Assembly (NCBI RefSeq): GCF_049800775.1
Contig: NZ_JBNAFR010000003.1
Location: forward strand, 186,001-250,000
Direction: 5' to 3'
Length of the DNA stretch: 64,000 nt
Origin: Dinoroseobacter sp049800775
GTDB lineage: Bacteria > Pseudomonadota > Alphaproteobacteria > Rhodobacterales > Rhodobacteraceae
Below, in pieces: positions 50,345 through 58,753 of this stretch (the stretch's first letter is position 1; the number at the start of each line of letters is the position of its first letter). A program made the translations under genes and the position numbers. Below the pieces are notes generated by a model. The model had not been told where the DNA came from and ran no database searches. It saw nothing but the letters and a program-made list of their open reading frames with translations.

Positions 50345-51067
50345 ATGAAAAACCTGCTGTCAACCGCCGCCCTGAGCCTGTGTCTCGCCCTGCCCGCCGG
50401 GGCGCAGGACCTGAGCGACGCGCGCATCAAGGAGCTGGCGCTGGAAGCGATCCTGGAGAACCCGCAGATCGTCATGGATGCCGTTGCGATCCTGCGTGAA
50501 CGTGAGGCCGAGGCGCAGGCTGCCGCAGCCGCCGAGACCCTGTCCACCCAGCGCGATCTGCTGGAGCGGGACGAGAACGCGCCGGTGCTCGGCAATCCCG
50601 ATGGCGATGTCACGGTCATCGAGTTCTTTGACTATAACTGCCCCTATTGCCGCCGGGCCAAGCCCACGATCGAAGGTCTGATCGCGGCGGATGCCGAAGT
50701 GCGTGTCGTGTTCCGCGAATTTCCTATCCTTGGCGAGAACAGCGTGATCGCCTCGCGGGCCGCGCTGGCCGCGCGCGAGCAGGGCAAATACGAAGAGTTC
50801 CACTGGGCGCTCATGGCGCTGTCAGGTCGGATTGGCGAGGCGCAGATCATGACCGCCGCCGAAGAGGTCGGGCTCGACACGGATCAGTTGCGCACAGACA
50901 TGGAGTCCGATGCGGTGACCGCGCATATCGAAACCTCGATGGCGCTGGCTCAGTCGCTGGGGATCACGGGGACGCCGTCTTTCGTGGTGGGCGAGACCAT
51001 CTTGCCGGGGCTGGTGGATCAGGCGCAGCTCGAAGAGCTGGTTGATGCCGAGCGCTCGGATGGCTGA
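50345..51067 (+). CDS. DsbA-family thiol-disulfide protein
   Basis: A 240-residue periplasmic thioredoxin-fold protein. A signal peptide (STAALSLCLALPAGAQ) is followed by a helical N-terminal extension (residues ~20-75, a Com1/BdbD-like feature), then VTVIEFFDYNCPYCRRAKP with the CPYC site, FREFPILGENSV and the cis-Pro loop GTPSFVVGE. Likely oxidises or isomerises disulfides. GAGGAG precedes the ATG. It lies near ccm and dsbD-like genes, giving a redox neighbourhood. Confidence 0.9.
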   Translation: MKNLLSTAALSLCLALPAGAQDLSDARIKELALEAILENPQIVMDAVAILREREAEAQAAAAAETLSTQRDLLERDENAPVLGNPDGDVTVIEFFDYNCPYCRRAKPTIEGLIAADAEVRVVFREFPILGENSVIASRAALAAREQGKYEEFHWALMALSGRIGEAQIMTAAEEVGLDTDQLRTDMESDAVTAHIETSMALAQSLGITGTPSFVVGETILPGLVDQAQLEELVDAERSDG

Positions 51068-51085
51068 AGTGGCAGCGGCCCGCGT

Positions 51086-51286
51086 CTAGCGGGCCACGTT
51101 CGCCGCAAAGCCGAGCTGGTTCAGGACCGACAGGACGACAGCCTCGGATTCCTGCGTGCGCACTTCGATGATGCAATTGTCCGGATGTGTGTCGACGACG
51201 GCATCCGGATCCAGTTCGGTCAGAGCATCCTGAATCGACGACACCCGGCTGGAGCGGTTGATATCTGGAACGGCAAACTTGGTCAT
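51086..51286 (-). CDS. Small HMA-like (ferredoxin-fold) protein without metal-binding CxxC
   Basis: A 66-residue protein with a strong GGAGGAG ribosome binding site before the ATG at 51286. The pattern SSIQDALTELDPDAVVDTHPDNCIIEVRT...VVLSVLNQLGFAANV looks like a heavy-metal-associated domain (two helices and a four-strand sheet), but the CxxC metal loop is replaced by RSSR and only one Cys is present. It may be a degenerate copper-chaperone-like domain used for protein contacts. Convergent to the dsbA gene, 18 bp apart. Confidence 0.68.
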   Translation of the reverse strand: MTKFAVPDINRSSRVSSIQDALTELDPDAVVDTHPDNCIIEVRTQESEAVVLSVLNQLGFAANVAR

Positions 51287-51514
51287 CTGGATCTCCTCCA
51301 ACTGCGCGGGGCGCTGTCGTTTTCGTTCGGTGACGCAGAGCCCCGTGGGGCTCAACCTCCAGTTCCTGGACGTATACCTAGCGTACCCGATCTCGTTCGC
51401 AACGATTTGTTAACGATTTGGGCGGAGTTGACACAGGCGCGGTGTCGAGACACCTCATGTGTTCATGGAGTGCCGTGAGTTTGGGCGCTTTCTTTGCAAA
51501 ATGGGGAGGATGGC

Positions 51515-53254
51515 GTGGGTCAAAGTGTTCAGGGACAGGTCGGGGCGGGATTGGGAATCACGCCGGATGACGGCATCAGCCATGTGCGCGGGGCGACGGA
51601 GCGCCCGCTTCTCGACCTGACGATCCCGGATCTGCTGCGCCGGACGGCGGCGGCCCAGCCCGCGCGAACCGCCGCGATTTTCGCCGATCAGGACATCGTC
51701 TGGACCTATGAAGAGTTCGCCCGCAAGGTCGATGAGCTGGCCACGGGTTTCGCGCAGCTGGGTCTTGTGCGCGGGGACCGGGTCGGCATGTGGGCGCCGA
51801 ATTGTGCCGAGTGGCTGCTGACGCAATTCGCAACTGCGCGGCTGGGGCTGATCCTCGTGAATATCAACCCGGCCTATCGCACCCATGAGCTGGGCTATGC
51901 CCTGACCAAGACCGGGTGCAAGGCGCTGATCCTCGCGCCTGCCTTCAAAAGCTCGGACTATGTGGCCATGCTGACGGAGCTGGCGCCCGAGATTGCCAGC
52001 GCCGCGCCCGGGGCGCTGGCCGCCGAGGGCCTGCCGGATCTGCGGGCGGTGATCGTCACCGGCAAGACGGCCCCGGCGGGGATGCTGGCCTTTGATGCTG
52101 TTCTGGCGTCCGGGCGCGATGTGGTGGCGGCGGATCTCGACGCGCTGGCGGCGGGTCTCGACCCCCATGACGCGATCAACATCCAGTTTACGTCCGGCAC
52201 CACGGGTATGCCCAAGGGCGCGACGCTGACCCACCACAATATCGTCAACAACGCGGCATCCGTGACCGATGCGATCCGCCTGACAGCAGAGGACCGGCTC
52301 TGCATTCCGGTGCCGTTCTATCATTGTTTCGGCATGGTGATGGGGACGCTGGGCTGCGTGACCAAGGGCGCGACCATGGTCATCCCCGGTCCGGGCTTCG
52401 AGCCTCTGGTGACGCTGGAGGCCCTGTCGACCCATCGCTGCACGGCGCTTTATGCGGTGCCGACCATGTTCGTGACCATGCTCGAACATCCCGACTTCGC
52501 GCGCTTTGACCTCAGCACGATGCGCACGGGCATCATGGCCGGCGCGCCCTGTCCGATCGAGGTAATGCGGCAGGTGCAGGCGCGCATGCATATGAGCGAG
52601 GTGACCATCGCCTATGGCATGACCGAGACCTCGCCTGTCTCGTTCCAATCGGCGACCGATGACCCGGTAGAAAAGCGGGTGACCTCGGTCGGCCGGATCC
52701 AGCCCCATGTGGAGGTGAAGATCGTGGATGAGGCAGGTGATCCGGTGCCCGTGGGCATGCAGGGCGAGCTGCTGACCCGGGGCTATTGCGTCATGAAGGG
52801 CTATTGGGAGGACCCCGAGCGGACCGCTGAGGCGATAGATGCCGAGGGCTGGATGCACACGGGCGATCTGGCCACTCTCGATGCCGAGGGGTTTTGCAAG
52901 ATCACCGGGCGGGTGAAGGACATGATCGTGCGGGGCGGCGAGAACATCTATCCCCGCGAGGTGGAAGAGTTTCTCTATACCCACCCGGATGTCAGCCAGG
53001 TGCAGGTCTTTGGCATCCCCGACGCCCGCTATGGGGAGCGCAGCTGCGCCTGGATCGTGGTGAAGCCCGGCGCCAGTCCGAGCGCGGAGGACATCCTCGA
53101 CTTCTGTCGCGAACGGATCGCCCATTACAAGATCCCCGCCCTGATCCGGTTCAAGTCCGACCTGCCGATGACCGTCACGGGCAAACCGCAGAAATTCATC
53201 ATGCGGGCGGAGATGGTGGCAGAGCTTGGCCTGGAGGAGATTGAGACCGCCTGA
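51515..53254 (+). CDS. Medium/long-chain acyl-CoA synthetase (AMP-binding)
   Basis: A 579-residue ANL-superfamily ligase. Motifs: FTSGTTGMPKGATLTHHN (P-loop), YGMTETSPVS, and the C-terminal GRVKDMIVRGGENIYPREVEEF with KIPALIRF and the catalytic Lys in TVTGKPQKF. It activates a carboxylic acid to acyl-CoA; it resembles FadD-like/AMP-binding enzymes such as those for medium-chain acids. The start is GTG 51515, chosen because GGGGAGGA lies at the right distance; the nearby ATG is out of frame. No beta-oxidation genes are adjacent. Confidence 0.9.
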   Translation: MGQSVQGQVGAGLGITPDDGISHVRGATERPLLDLTIPDLLRRTAAAQPARTAAIFADQDIVWTYEEFARKVDELATGFAQLGLVRGDRVGMWAPNCAEWLLTQFATARLGLILVNINPAYRTHELGYALTKTGCKALILAPAFKSSDYVAMLTELAPEIASAAPGALAAEGLPDLRAVIVTGKTAPAGMLAFDAVLASGRDVVAADLDALAAGLDPHDAINIQFTSGTTGMPKGATLTHHNIVNNAASVTDAIRLTAEDRLCIPVPFYHCFGMVMGTLGCVTKGATMVIPGPGFEPLVTLEALSTHRCTALYAVPTMFVTMLEHPDFARFDLSTMRTGIMAGAPCPIEVMRQVQARMHMSEVTIAYGMTETSPVSFQSATDDPVEKRVTSVGRIQPHVEVKIVDEAGDPVPVGMQGELLTRGYCVMKGYWEDPERTAEAIDAEGWMHTGDLATLDAEGFCKITGRVKDMIVRGGENIYPREVEEFLYTHPDVSQVQVFGIPDARYGERSCAWIVVKPGASPSAEDILDFCRERIAHYKIPALIRFKSDLPMTVTGKPQKFIMRAEMVAELGLEEIETA

Positions 53255-53593
53255 GCCGTCAGATGGCTGGTTAACGTCGCGGCTTTTGGCGGGTGTTTTA
53301 CGGACAGGATCGCGGCCCGCTGTCCGGGCCGGGGGTCCTCAATACTCTCCGCGACCGGGACGCCAATTAAGGTTCTCTTAACCATAATGACGATAGGGTG
53401 ACCCCCGCGGAGGCTAAGACCGTTTCCGTGGCCGAATAGGCGATAATCTGCCGCTCAAAGCGAGATAGTAACCTTAACGGGACGTAACGTTCCGGATGAC
53501 AGAGAATTTGTTTGCCAGTAAAACAGACGGCCAATACAGCCGAAAAGATCTAGTTAACAACCCCGTCGCAGCATGCGACCCGGAGCTTTGATT
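53255..53593. other. Intergenic region with hairpin and CtrA-type box
   Basis: No gene is evident. A hairpin CGGCCCG/CGGGCCG (53313-53331) without T-run may end the acyl-CoA synthetase transcript. From about 53360 the DNA becomes A/T-rich, contains a TTAA-N7-TTAA motif and several TTAAC elements, and leads to the metalloprotease start. The GGAG before ATG 53594 is the ribosome binding site. Confidence 0.5.
53367..53383 (+). promoter_or_regulatory. CtrA-type box (TTAA-N7-TTAACC)
   Basis: TTAAGGTTCTCTTAACC fits the CtrA consensus TTAA-N7-TTAAC exactly. It lies 211 bp upstream of the metalloprotease ATG in an A/T-rich stretch. In Rhodobacteraceae CtrA regulates motility, gene transfer agent and secreted-protein genes, so it could control the RTX protease. 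A chance match is possible. Confidence 0.5.
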
Positions 53594-54922
53594 ATGTGTA
53601 CCATTTGCCAGGCAATGCATCCCGATCGTGAACGGTTTACTTACCACGAGGCTCCCATGCTCGGCGCGCTTGCGCGCGTCACGCTTGAAGCGACCCTGCC
53701 GGAATACTCCGTGGACGAGGTCGCGGACCAGCTCAAGAGCGGTTTCTTCAATCCGAACGAGACGTCCTGGGATCTGGATCCGGGCGAGCCGATCAATGTC
53801 GATATCTCGCGCCTGACCGACAAGGGCCAGTACTATGCCGAGCTCGCGCTCGATGCCTGGACCATGACCACCGGGATCGAGTTCAACATCACCGAGCTGG
53901 ATGTGATCGCCTTTGGCTTTGCCGAGAGCGGGATCGTGTTTGATGACACCGAATCCGGCGCCTATGCCCAGCCGATCACCAACAGCCGCGACGAGATCTA
54001 CACGGCCAAGATCAACATCTCGCAATCCTGGATCCGGACGGATAGCGAGACCATCGATAACTATTCCTTCCAGACCTTTATTCACGAGATCGGTCATGCG
54101 CTGGGTCTGGAGCATGCGGGCAATTACAATGGCAACGCGACCTATCCGAAGGACGCGCTTTATTCCAACGACAGCTGGCAGATGTCGATCATGTCGTATT
54201 TCAGCCAGACCGAAAACACCTCGATCGACGCCAGTTTCGCCTATGTCGTCACGCCGATGATTGCCGATATCCGCGCGATCCAGCAGCTTTATGGCGTGGA
54301 TGGCGGTCTTCGCACGGAGAACACCACCTATGGTGATAACTCGAATGCGGGCGGCTATTACGACGAGCTGATGACCACGCGGAACCCGATCGCCTATACG
54401 ATCATCGATGATGGCGGGTTGGATACGCTGGATTTCGGCTCTGTGACCGAGAACCAGACAATTGATCTCACGCCCGGATCGATCAGCGATGTGAACGGAC
54501 TCAAGGGTAACCTCATCATCTATACCGATACGGTGATCGAATTCGCCCGGGCGGGATCGGGCAATGACACGCTGACCGGCAATGCGGCGGACAACTACCT
54601 GCTGGGAGGCGACGGGTTCGATACGCTGATCGGTGGCGAGGGCGACGACGTGCTCATGGGCGAAGGGGGCGTTGACGTCCTCACCGGGGGTGCGGGCGCG
54701 GATGGCTTCGTGTTGTCCGGGACCGGCTCTGACGGGCTCGATGTCGTGACGGATTTCACCGACGGCGAGGATCAGCTCTTCTTCGAGTCTGCTCAGACCT
54801 TCAGTGATATTCTGGTGGTCGAACGCGCCTTTGGCACCGTGGTCGGCTTCGGCGGAGACCGGGCCGTCCTGCTCGGGATCGAGGCGGATGTCCTGGGTGC
54901 CGAAGACTTCGTTTTCATCTAG
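53594..54922 (+). CDS. Serralysin-like M10 metalloprotease with RTX repeats
   Basis: A 442-residue secreted protease. The zinc motif FIHEIGHALGLEHAG spans residues 162-176 and the Met-turn SIMSYF follows at ~198. Residues 321-370 carry RTX nonapeptide-like repeats (GSGNDTLTGN, GGDGFDTLIGGEGDDVLMG) that bind calcium; the chain ends EDFVFI, a hydrophobic end seen in type I secretion substrates. There is no N-terminal signal peptide; the N-terminus MCTICQAMHPDRERF with CxxC is unusual for serralysins but I have seen it in Rhodobacteraceae proteases. No type I exporter genes are adjacent. Confidence 0.9.
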   Translation: MCTICQAMHPDRERFTYHEAPMLGALARVTLEATLPEYSVDEVADQLKSGFFNPNETSWDLDPGEPINVDISRLTDKGQYYAELALDAWTMTTGIEFNITELDVIAFGFAESGIVFDDTESGAYAQPITNSRDEIYTAKINISQSWIRTDSETIDNYSFQTFIHEIGHALGLEHAGNYNGNATYPKDALYSNDSWQMSIMSYFSQTENTSIDASFAYVVTPMIADIRAIQQLYGVDGGLRTENTTYGDNSNAGGYYDELMTTRNPIAYTIIDDGGLDTLDFGSVTENQTIDLTPGSISDVNGLKGNLIIYTDTVIEFARAGSGNDTLTGNAADNYLLGGDGFDTLIGGEGDDVLMGEGGVDVLTGGAGADGFVLSGTGSDGLDVVTDFTDGEDQLFFESAQTFSDILVVERAFGTVVGFGGDRAVLLGIEADVLGAEDFVFI

Positions 54923-54998
54923 GCGCGGATTTTCTGTTTTGGCGGGGTTTTGACGCAGGCCCCTCGACAGGGGGCGCGGCGCTGCTAGCTCCGCCCCT

Positions 54999-55766
54999 AT
55001 GACGTCCTCCGACACTCCTTTGTTCCGTATGGGCCTTGCCCTGACCTATGGCGCGATCTGCCATGGCATCTTTGCCTTGGCGGGGCTCGCGATGCTGCTG
55101 GGGTTGTTTACCGGGATGCAATCCGGCTTCGGTGCGGTGCCGCAGCCCTATGCCTGGATCGCGAACCTCGTGTTGCTGGCGCAGTTTCCCCTCGCCCATT
55201 CCGCGCTACTGACGCCCCGGGGGCGACGCGTGCTCGCGCGACTGGCCCCGGCGCCCCATGGGCAGACACTGGCGACGACCGTCTATGCGACCATCGCGTC
55301 GCTGCAACTTCTGCTTCTCTTCACGCTCTGGACCCCTTCGGGCGTGGTGCTTTGGCGCGCCGAGGGCGTGGCGTTCTGGGTGCTGTGCCTCTGCTATGGG
55401 GGAAGCTGGCTGCTCCTGACCAAGGCGTCGTTCGATGCGGGGCCCACGGTGCAATCGGGCTCGTTGGGCTGGATGGCCCTGCTGCGCGGGCAACGTCCGG
55501 TGTTTCCCGATATGCCGGAGCGCGGTCTCTTTCGGGTGGTGCGCCAGCCGATCTATGTGGCCTTTGCCCTGACGCTGTGGTGCGTGCCGGTGTGGACGCC
55601 GGACCAGCTGTTGGTGGCGACGGTTTACACCGCCTATTGCGTGACCGCGCCGAGGTTCAAGGAGCAACGCTTTCTCAGGATCTATGGGGATCGCTTCCGC
55701 GCTTATCAGGCCCGTGTGCCCTACTGGATCCCCGGGGGCCCAAGACGAGGACGGACCGATGCCTGA
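54999..55766 (+). CDS. Membrane protein of the isoprenylcysteine methyltransferase/NnrU-like type
   Basis: A 255-residue membrane protein with about six segments. The C-terminal RQPIYVAFALTLWCVP...APRFKEQRFLRIYGDRFRAYQARVPYWIP resembles the SAM-binding end of ICMT/PEMT-type methyltransferases, where a Glu and Arg pair (EQRFLRIYG) binds the cofactor. The substrate is unknown. It overlaps the following UbiG-type methyltransferase gene by 8 bp, so the two are probably made together. Confidence 0.75.
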   Translation: MTSSDTPLFRMGLALTYGAICHGIFALAGLAMLLGLFTGMQSGFGAVPQPYAWIANLVLLAQFPLAHSALLTPRGRRVLARLAPAPHGQTLATTVYATIASLQLLLLFTLWTPSGVVLWRAEGVAFWVLCLCYGGSWLLLTKASFDAGPTVQSGSLGWMALLRGQRPVFPDMPERGLFRVVRQPIYVAFALTLWCVPVWTPDQLLVATVYTAYCVTAPRFKEQRFLRIYGDRFRAYQARVPYWIPGGPRRGRTDA

Positions 55767-56487
55767 TGGACCCGCGCCGCAGCGCAACGACCTGCAGATT
55801 TATGACGACCGCGCCGATCAGTGGTGGACCGGTGAGGTGCGCTGGGTTCGCACCCTCAAGAACATGGTGCCGGGGCGGCTGGCCTATTTCGACCGCTTCA
55901 CAACGTGGGAGGGGCAGGCCGTGCTCGATCTCGGCTGCGCGGGCGGTTTCATGGCCGAGGCCATCGCGCGCAAGGGCGCGCAGGTCACGGGGATCGACCC
56001 GGCGGCCAAGGCGATTGCGGCCGCCCGCGCCCATGCGGCGGCCGAGGGCCTCGAGATCCGCTATGATACCGGGGTGGGCGAGGCGCTGCCCTATGACGAT
56101 GCGCGCTTCGATGTGGTGGTCTGCGTTGACGTGCTGGAGCATGTGGAGGATCTGGCGCAGGTGATTGCCGAGGTCTCGCGGGTGCTGCGGCCCGGGGGGA
56201 TGTTTCTGTTCGATACGATCAATCGCAACCCGCTTGCGCGGTTGGCGGTGATCACCATGGCCGAGGATGTGCTCGGCTTGCTGCCCAAAGGCACCCATGA
56301 TCCGGAGATGTTCATCAAGCCGGCGGAGCTGCGGGATGCCCTGTCGGGCGCGCAGTTCGAGGTCGGGGCCTTCACCGGGCTTGGACCGCGCGGGATCACG
56401 CGGCGGGGTGATTTCACCTTCGGGCGGCTGCCGGGAACGGCGATCATCTATATGGGGACCGCGCGCAAACCGGAGCGCATTGGCTAG
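55759..56487 (+). CDS. UbiG-type class I SAM-dependent O-methyltransferase
   Basis: A 242-residue methyltransferase. Motif I is VLDLGCAGGFMAEAIARKGAQVTGID, motif II FDVVVCVDVLEHVEDL, and the C-terminal region includes NRNPLARLAVIT, LGLLPKGTHDPEMFIKP and LPGTAIIYMGTARKP, all similar to UbiG (ubiquinone ring O-methylation). Being paired with an ICMT-like membrane protein rather than with other ubi genes, it could act on another polyprenyl or lipid substrate. The ATG at 55759 overlaps the preceding gene. Confidence 0.78.
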   Translation: MPDGPAPQRNDLQIYDDRADQWWTGEVRWVRTLKNMVPGRLAYFDRFTTWEGQAVLDLGCAGGFMAEAIARKGAQVTGIDPAAKAIAAARAHAAAEGLEIRYDTGVGEALPYDDARFDVVVCVDVLEHVEDLAQVIAEVSRVLRPGGMFLFDTINRNPLARLAVITMAEDVLGLLPKGTHDPEMFIKPAELRDALSGAQFEVGAFTGLGPRGITRRGDFTFGRLPGTAIIYMGTARKPERIG

Positions 56488-56815
56488 TTGAGGGCGCCGC
56501 GCATGGCTGCGACACAAAGCACCCGAAATCGCGCAAATTGTACCTTCGCCCGCTCCGGCCACGGCCCCGGTCAGAATCGAAGCCACCGTTGTCGCAGCCC
56601 GGACTCCCCTGCGTAGTATTGGGTAGAGCACATCCCGGGCTATGCCCCGGCAGGTAATTTTGTTATTAACATCAGGCACCTAATTTTTGGTAATTGCGCC
56701 TTGCCATGCCGAGTTATTTTTTAAATGCTCACGTGGTGATCGCAGCTTTTTTGAGTTGCGGAAAATGGTAAGAAAGTTTTACCAAAGCACGTGGGATACC
56801 TAGGGAGGGAAATCC
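56488..56815. other. Promoter region of the TRAP transporter
   Basis: No gene is evident in these 328 bp. The last 150 bp are A/T-rich (TTATTTTTTAAATG at ~56714) and carry two CACGTG hexamers (56730-56735 and 56789-56794) and one long palindrome (listed separately). GGGAGGG before ATG 56816 is the ribosome binding site. Confidence 0.5.
56766..56784. promoter_or_regulatory. Candidate operator palindrome upstream of dctP
   Basis: TGGTAAGAAAGTTTTACCA has perfect six-base arms, TGGTAA/TTACCA, separated by seven bases, 31 bp before the ATG of the TRAP binding protein. TGGT...ACCA arms are used by FadR-type GntR proteins; the spacing here is longer than usual for them, so the regulator is uncertain. 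No regulator gene is adjacent. Confidence 0.45.
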
Positions 56816-57859
56816 ATGAAGTTCAGAACAATGGCGGCGATCAGCTGCCTGAGCCTTGCTGCGACCGGGGCATCCGCGCAGGAAGTCCTCGAGATGACGT
56901 CGTCGTTCGGTAAGAACCTGCCGATCCTCGGCACCGCCGGCGTCGACTTCGTCGAAAAGATCAACAGCATCTCCGAAGGCGTCGAGTTCGAGCATTTCGA
57001 TCCGGGCGAGCTTGTCCCGACACTCGAAGCGCTGGACGCAGTGTCCAACGGGTCAGTGGACGCGTCCTATGCGACCGCGGGCTACTGGCAGGGCAAGATC
57101 ACCGCGGCATCGCTGTTCGCGGCCGTGCCCTTTGGTCCCGAAGCGGGCGAATTCCTTGGCTGGATGCTCTATGACGACGGCGCCGAGCTCTATCAGCGCA
57201 TGTATGACGAAGCAGGCTATAACGTCCACGTTCTGCCCTGCGGGATCATCGCTCCGGAAACTTCCGGCTGGTTCAAGAACGAGATCACCTCGATGGCCGA
57301 TCTCGAAGGCCTGAACATGCGCTTCTTCGGCCTCGGCGCCGAAGTGATGCAGCGTCTGGGTGTGTCCACCTCGCTGCTGGCTGGTGGCGACATCTTCCCG
57401 GCGCTGGAGCGTGGGGCAATCGACGCGACCGAGTTCTCGATGCCCCGCATCGACGCGCGCCTCGGCTTCTATAACATCGCGAAGTTCAACTACTTCCCCG
57501 GCTGGCACCAGCCCGCCACGATGTTCGAACTACTGGTCAACAAGGATCGCTGGAACGATCTGGATGAGCGCAGCCAGAAGCAGATCGAAGTGGCCTGCCT
57601 CGCGAACATCACCACGAACTACGCCGAAGGCGAAGCGACCAACTTCGCGGCCATGATCGAGAATACCGAACAGCACGGTGTGACCATCAAGACCTGGCCC
57701 GAAGAGATGCTCGCCACGTTCGAGAGCACCTGGAACGAGGTTGCCGCCGAGCTGGCCGCCGAAGATGCGTATTTCAAGGAAGTCTGGGACGACCTGCAGG
57801 AGTACCGCGAAGGCTACAAGACCTGGGGTAACACCATCTATCTGCCGCGCCCGCGGTAA
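56816..57859 (+). CDS. dctP: TRAP transporter substrate-binding protein (DctP/TakP-like)
   Basis: A 347-residue periplasmic binding protein with a signal peptide (AAISCLSLAATGASA). The fold-typical stretches are LEMTSSFGKNLPILGTAGVDFVEKI, FDPGELVPTLEALDAVSNGSVDASYATAGYW, GLNMRFFGLGAEVMQRLGVSTSLLAGGDIFPALERGAIDATEFSMP and YFPGWHQPATMFELLVNK. The PxxxxxG...GAIDATEFSMP pattern is typical of the subgroup binding 2-oxo acids or similar carboxylates through a conserved Arg (MRFF). Followed by a strong terminator before the permease genes, which should make it the most abundant product. Confidence 0.92.
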   Translation: MKFRTMAAISCLSLAATGASAQEVLEMTSSFGKNLPILGTAGVDFVEKINSISEGVEFEHFDPGELVPTLEALDAVSNGSVDASYATAGYWQGKITAASLFAAVPFGPEAGEFLGWMLYDDGAELYQRMYDEAGYNVHVLPCGIIAPETSGWFKNEITSMADLEGLNMRFFGLGAEVMQRLGVSTSLLAGGDIFPALERGAIDATEFSMPRIDARLGFYNIAKFNYFPGWHQPATMFELLVNKDRWNDLDERSQKQIEVACLANITTNYAEGEATNFAAMIENTEQHGVTIKTWPEEMLATFESTWNEVAAELAAEDAYFKEVWDDLQEYREGYKTWGNTIYLPRPR

Positions 57860-57876
57860 GATCTGAGCCTACCAAG

Positions 57877-57910
57877 CCGGGGCGGCGCCAAGGGCCCGCC
57901 CCGGTTTTTT
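57877..57910 (+). terminator. Rho-independent terminator between dctP and dctQ
   Basis: A GC-rich nine-base stem CCGGGGCGG / CCGCCCCGG with an 11-base loop, directly followed by TTTTTT. It should stop most transcripts after dctP, so that the binding protein exceeds the permease; the dctQM genes need readthrough or their own promoter. Confidence 0.92.
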
Positions 57911-57946
57911 CGTGTCTGAGGGCACGCAACAAGGGCGGGGGGAGCC

Positions 57947-58750
57947 ATGGAACCAGCCGACGAAATCATCAAACTTTCTGATCCCGGCGAAAAGGACCGC
58001 GCGGTCCATAATCGCGGTGACAGAGGTATTGTCTGGGTCTCGAACGCCGCCGCGTGGTTGTTCCCGATCCTGATGGTCGCGATCTGCGCTCAGGTGGTGC
58101 TGCGCTCTTCGGGGTTCAACCAAGCCTGGCTGGACGACCTGCAATGGTGGCTCTACGGCGCAGCCGTGCTGGTGGGGATCGGCTATGCCGTGACCACGAC
58201 CAGCCATGTGCGCGTGGACATCCTGTTCGACAATTACTCGGAGCAAAAGAAGACCAAGATCGAGATATTCGGCCTCGTCTGGTTGTTTCTGCCCTTCATC
58301 ATCCTGTGCTGGGACGTCACCGTTCATTACGCCATCTCGTCGGTGATCGCCGATGAGGGTTCGGACAGTCCGAACGGCCTGCATAACCTGTGGTTCCTGA
58401 AGGTGGTGATGAATGTGTCCTTCGCCTTTATCGGGATCGCGATTTGGGCGGCCTATGTGCGGTTCCTCGACAAGCTGACCGAGCCGGTGCTGTGGAAACA
58501 GCTCCTCTGGGCGTTCCCGTCCACCATGTTCCTGATCAACCTGATCGTGTTCTACAGCATCTGGTGGTTCCTGCGTCTCACCACGCCCGCCGATGTCACC
58601 GATCGCGAGATCGGGCGGATGCCGATCTTTGGCGAATGGGAAGTCGGTGTGGAGGAGATCCCCTACACCATCATCATCACGACGGTTGTCACCCTGCTCG
58701 TCATCGCGGGCGCGTGGCTGATGGACCGTCGCAAAGAGGCGAGGTTTTAA
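57947..58750 (+). CDS. dctQ: TRAP transporter small permease subunit (DctQ-like)
   Basis: A 267-residue small permease, longer than the usual ~170-230 residues of DctQ. Membrane segments include VSNAAAWLFPILMVAICAQVVLR, WLYGAAVLVGIGYAVT, IFGLVWLFLPFIILCWDVTVHY, STMFLINLIVFYSIWWFLRL and a C-terminal IIITTVVTLLVIAGAWLM. VRVDILF is the conserved region after the second helix. It pairs with DctM. A GGGGGG stretch precedes the ATG and the dctM start follows after three bases. Confidence 0.9.
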   Translation: MEPADEIIKLSDPGEKDRAVHNRGDRGIVWVSNAAAWLFPILMVAICAQVVLRSSGFNQAWLDDLQWWLYGAAVLVGIGYAVTTTSHVRVDILFDNYSEQKKTKIEIFGLVWLFLPFIILCWDVTVHYAISSVIADEGSDSPNGLHNLWFLKVVMNVSFAFIGIAIWAAYVRFLDKLTEPVLWKQLLWAFPSTMFLINLIVFYSIWWFLRLTTPADVTDREIGRMPIFGEWEVGVEEIPYTIIITTVVTLLVIAGAWLMDRRKEARF

Positions 58751-58753
58751 CCT

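Noticed and set aside
56730..56794. Two CACGTG hexamers upstream of dctP as paired regulatory sites
   Set aside because: Short palindromic hexamers arise often by chance in GC-rich DNA and the flanks differ; no bacterial regulator is suggested.
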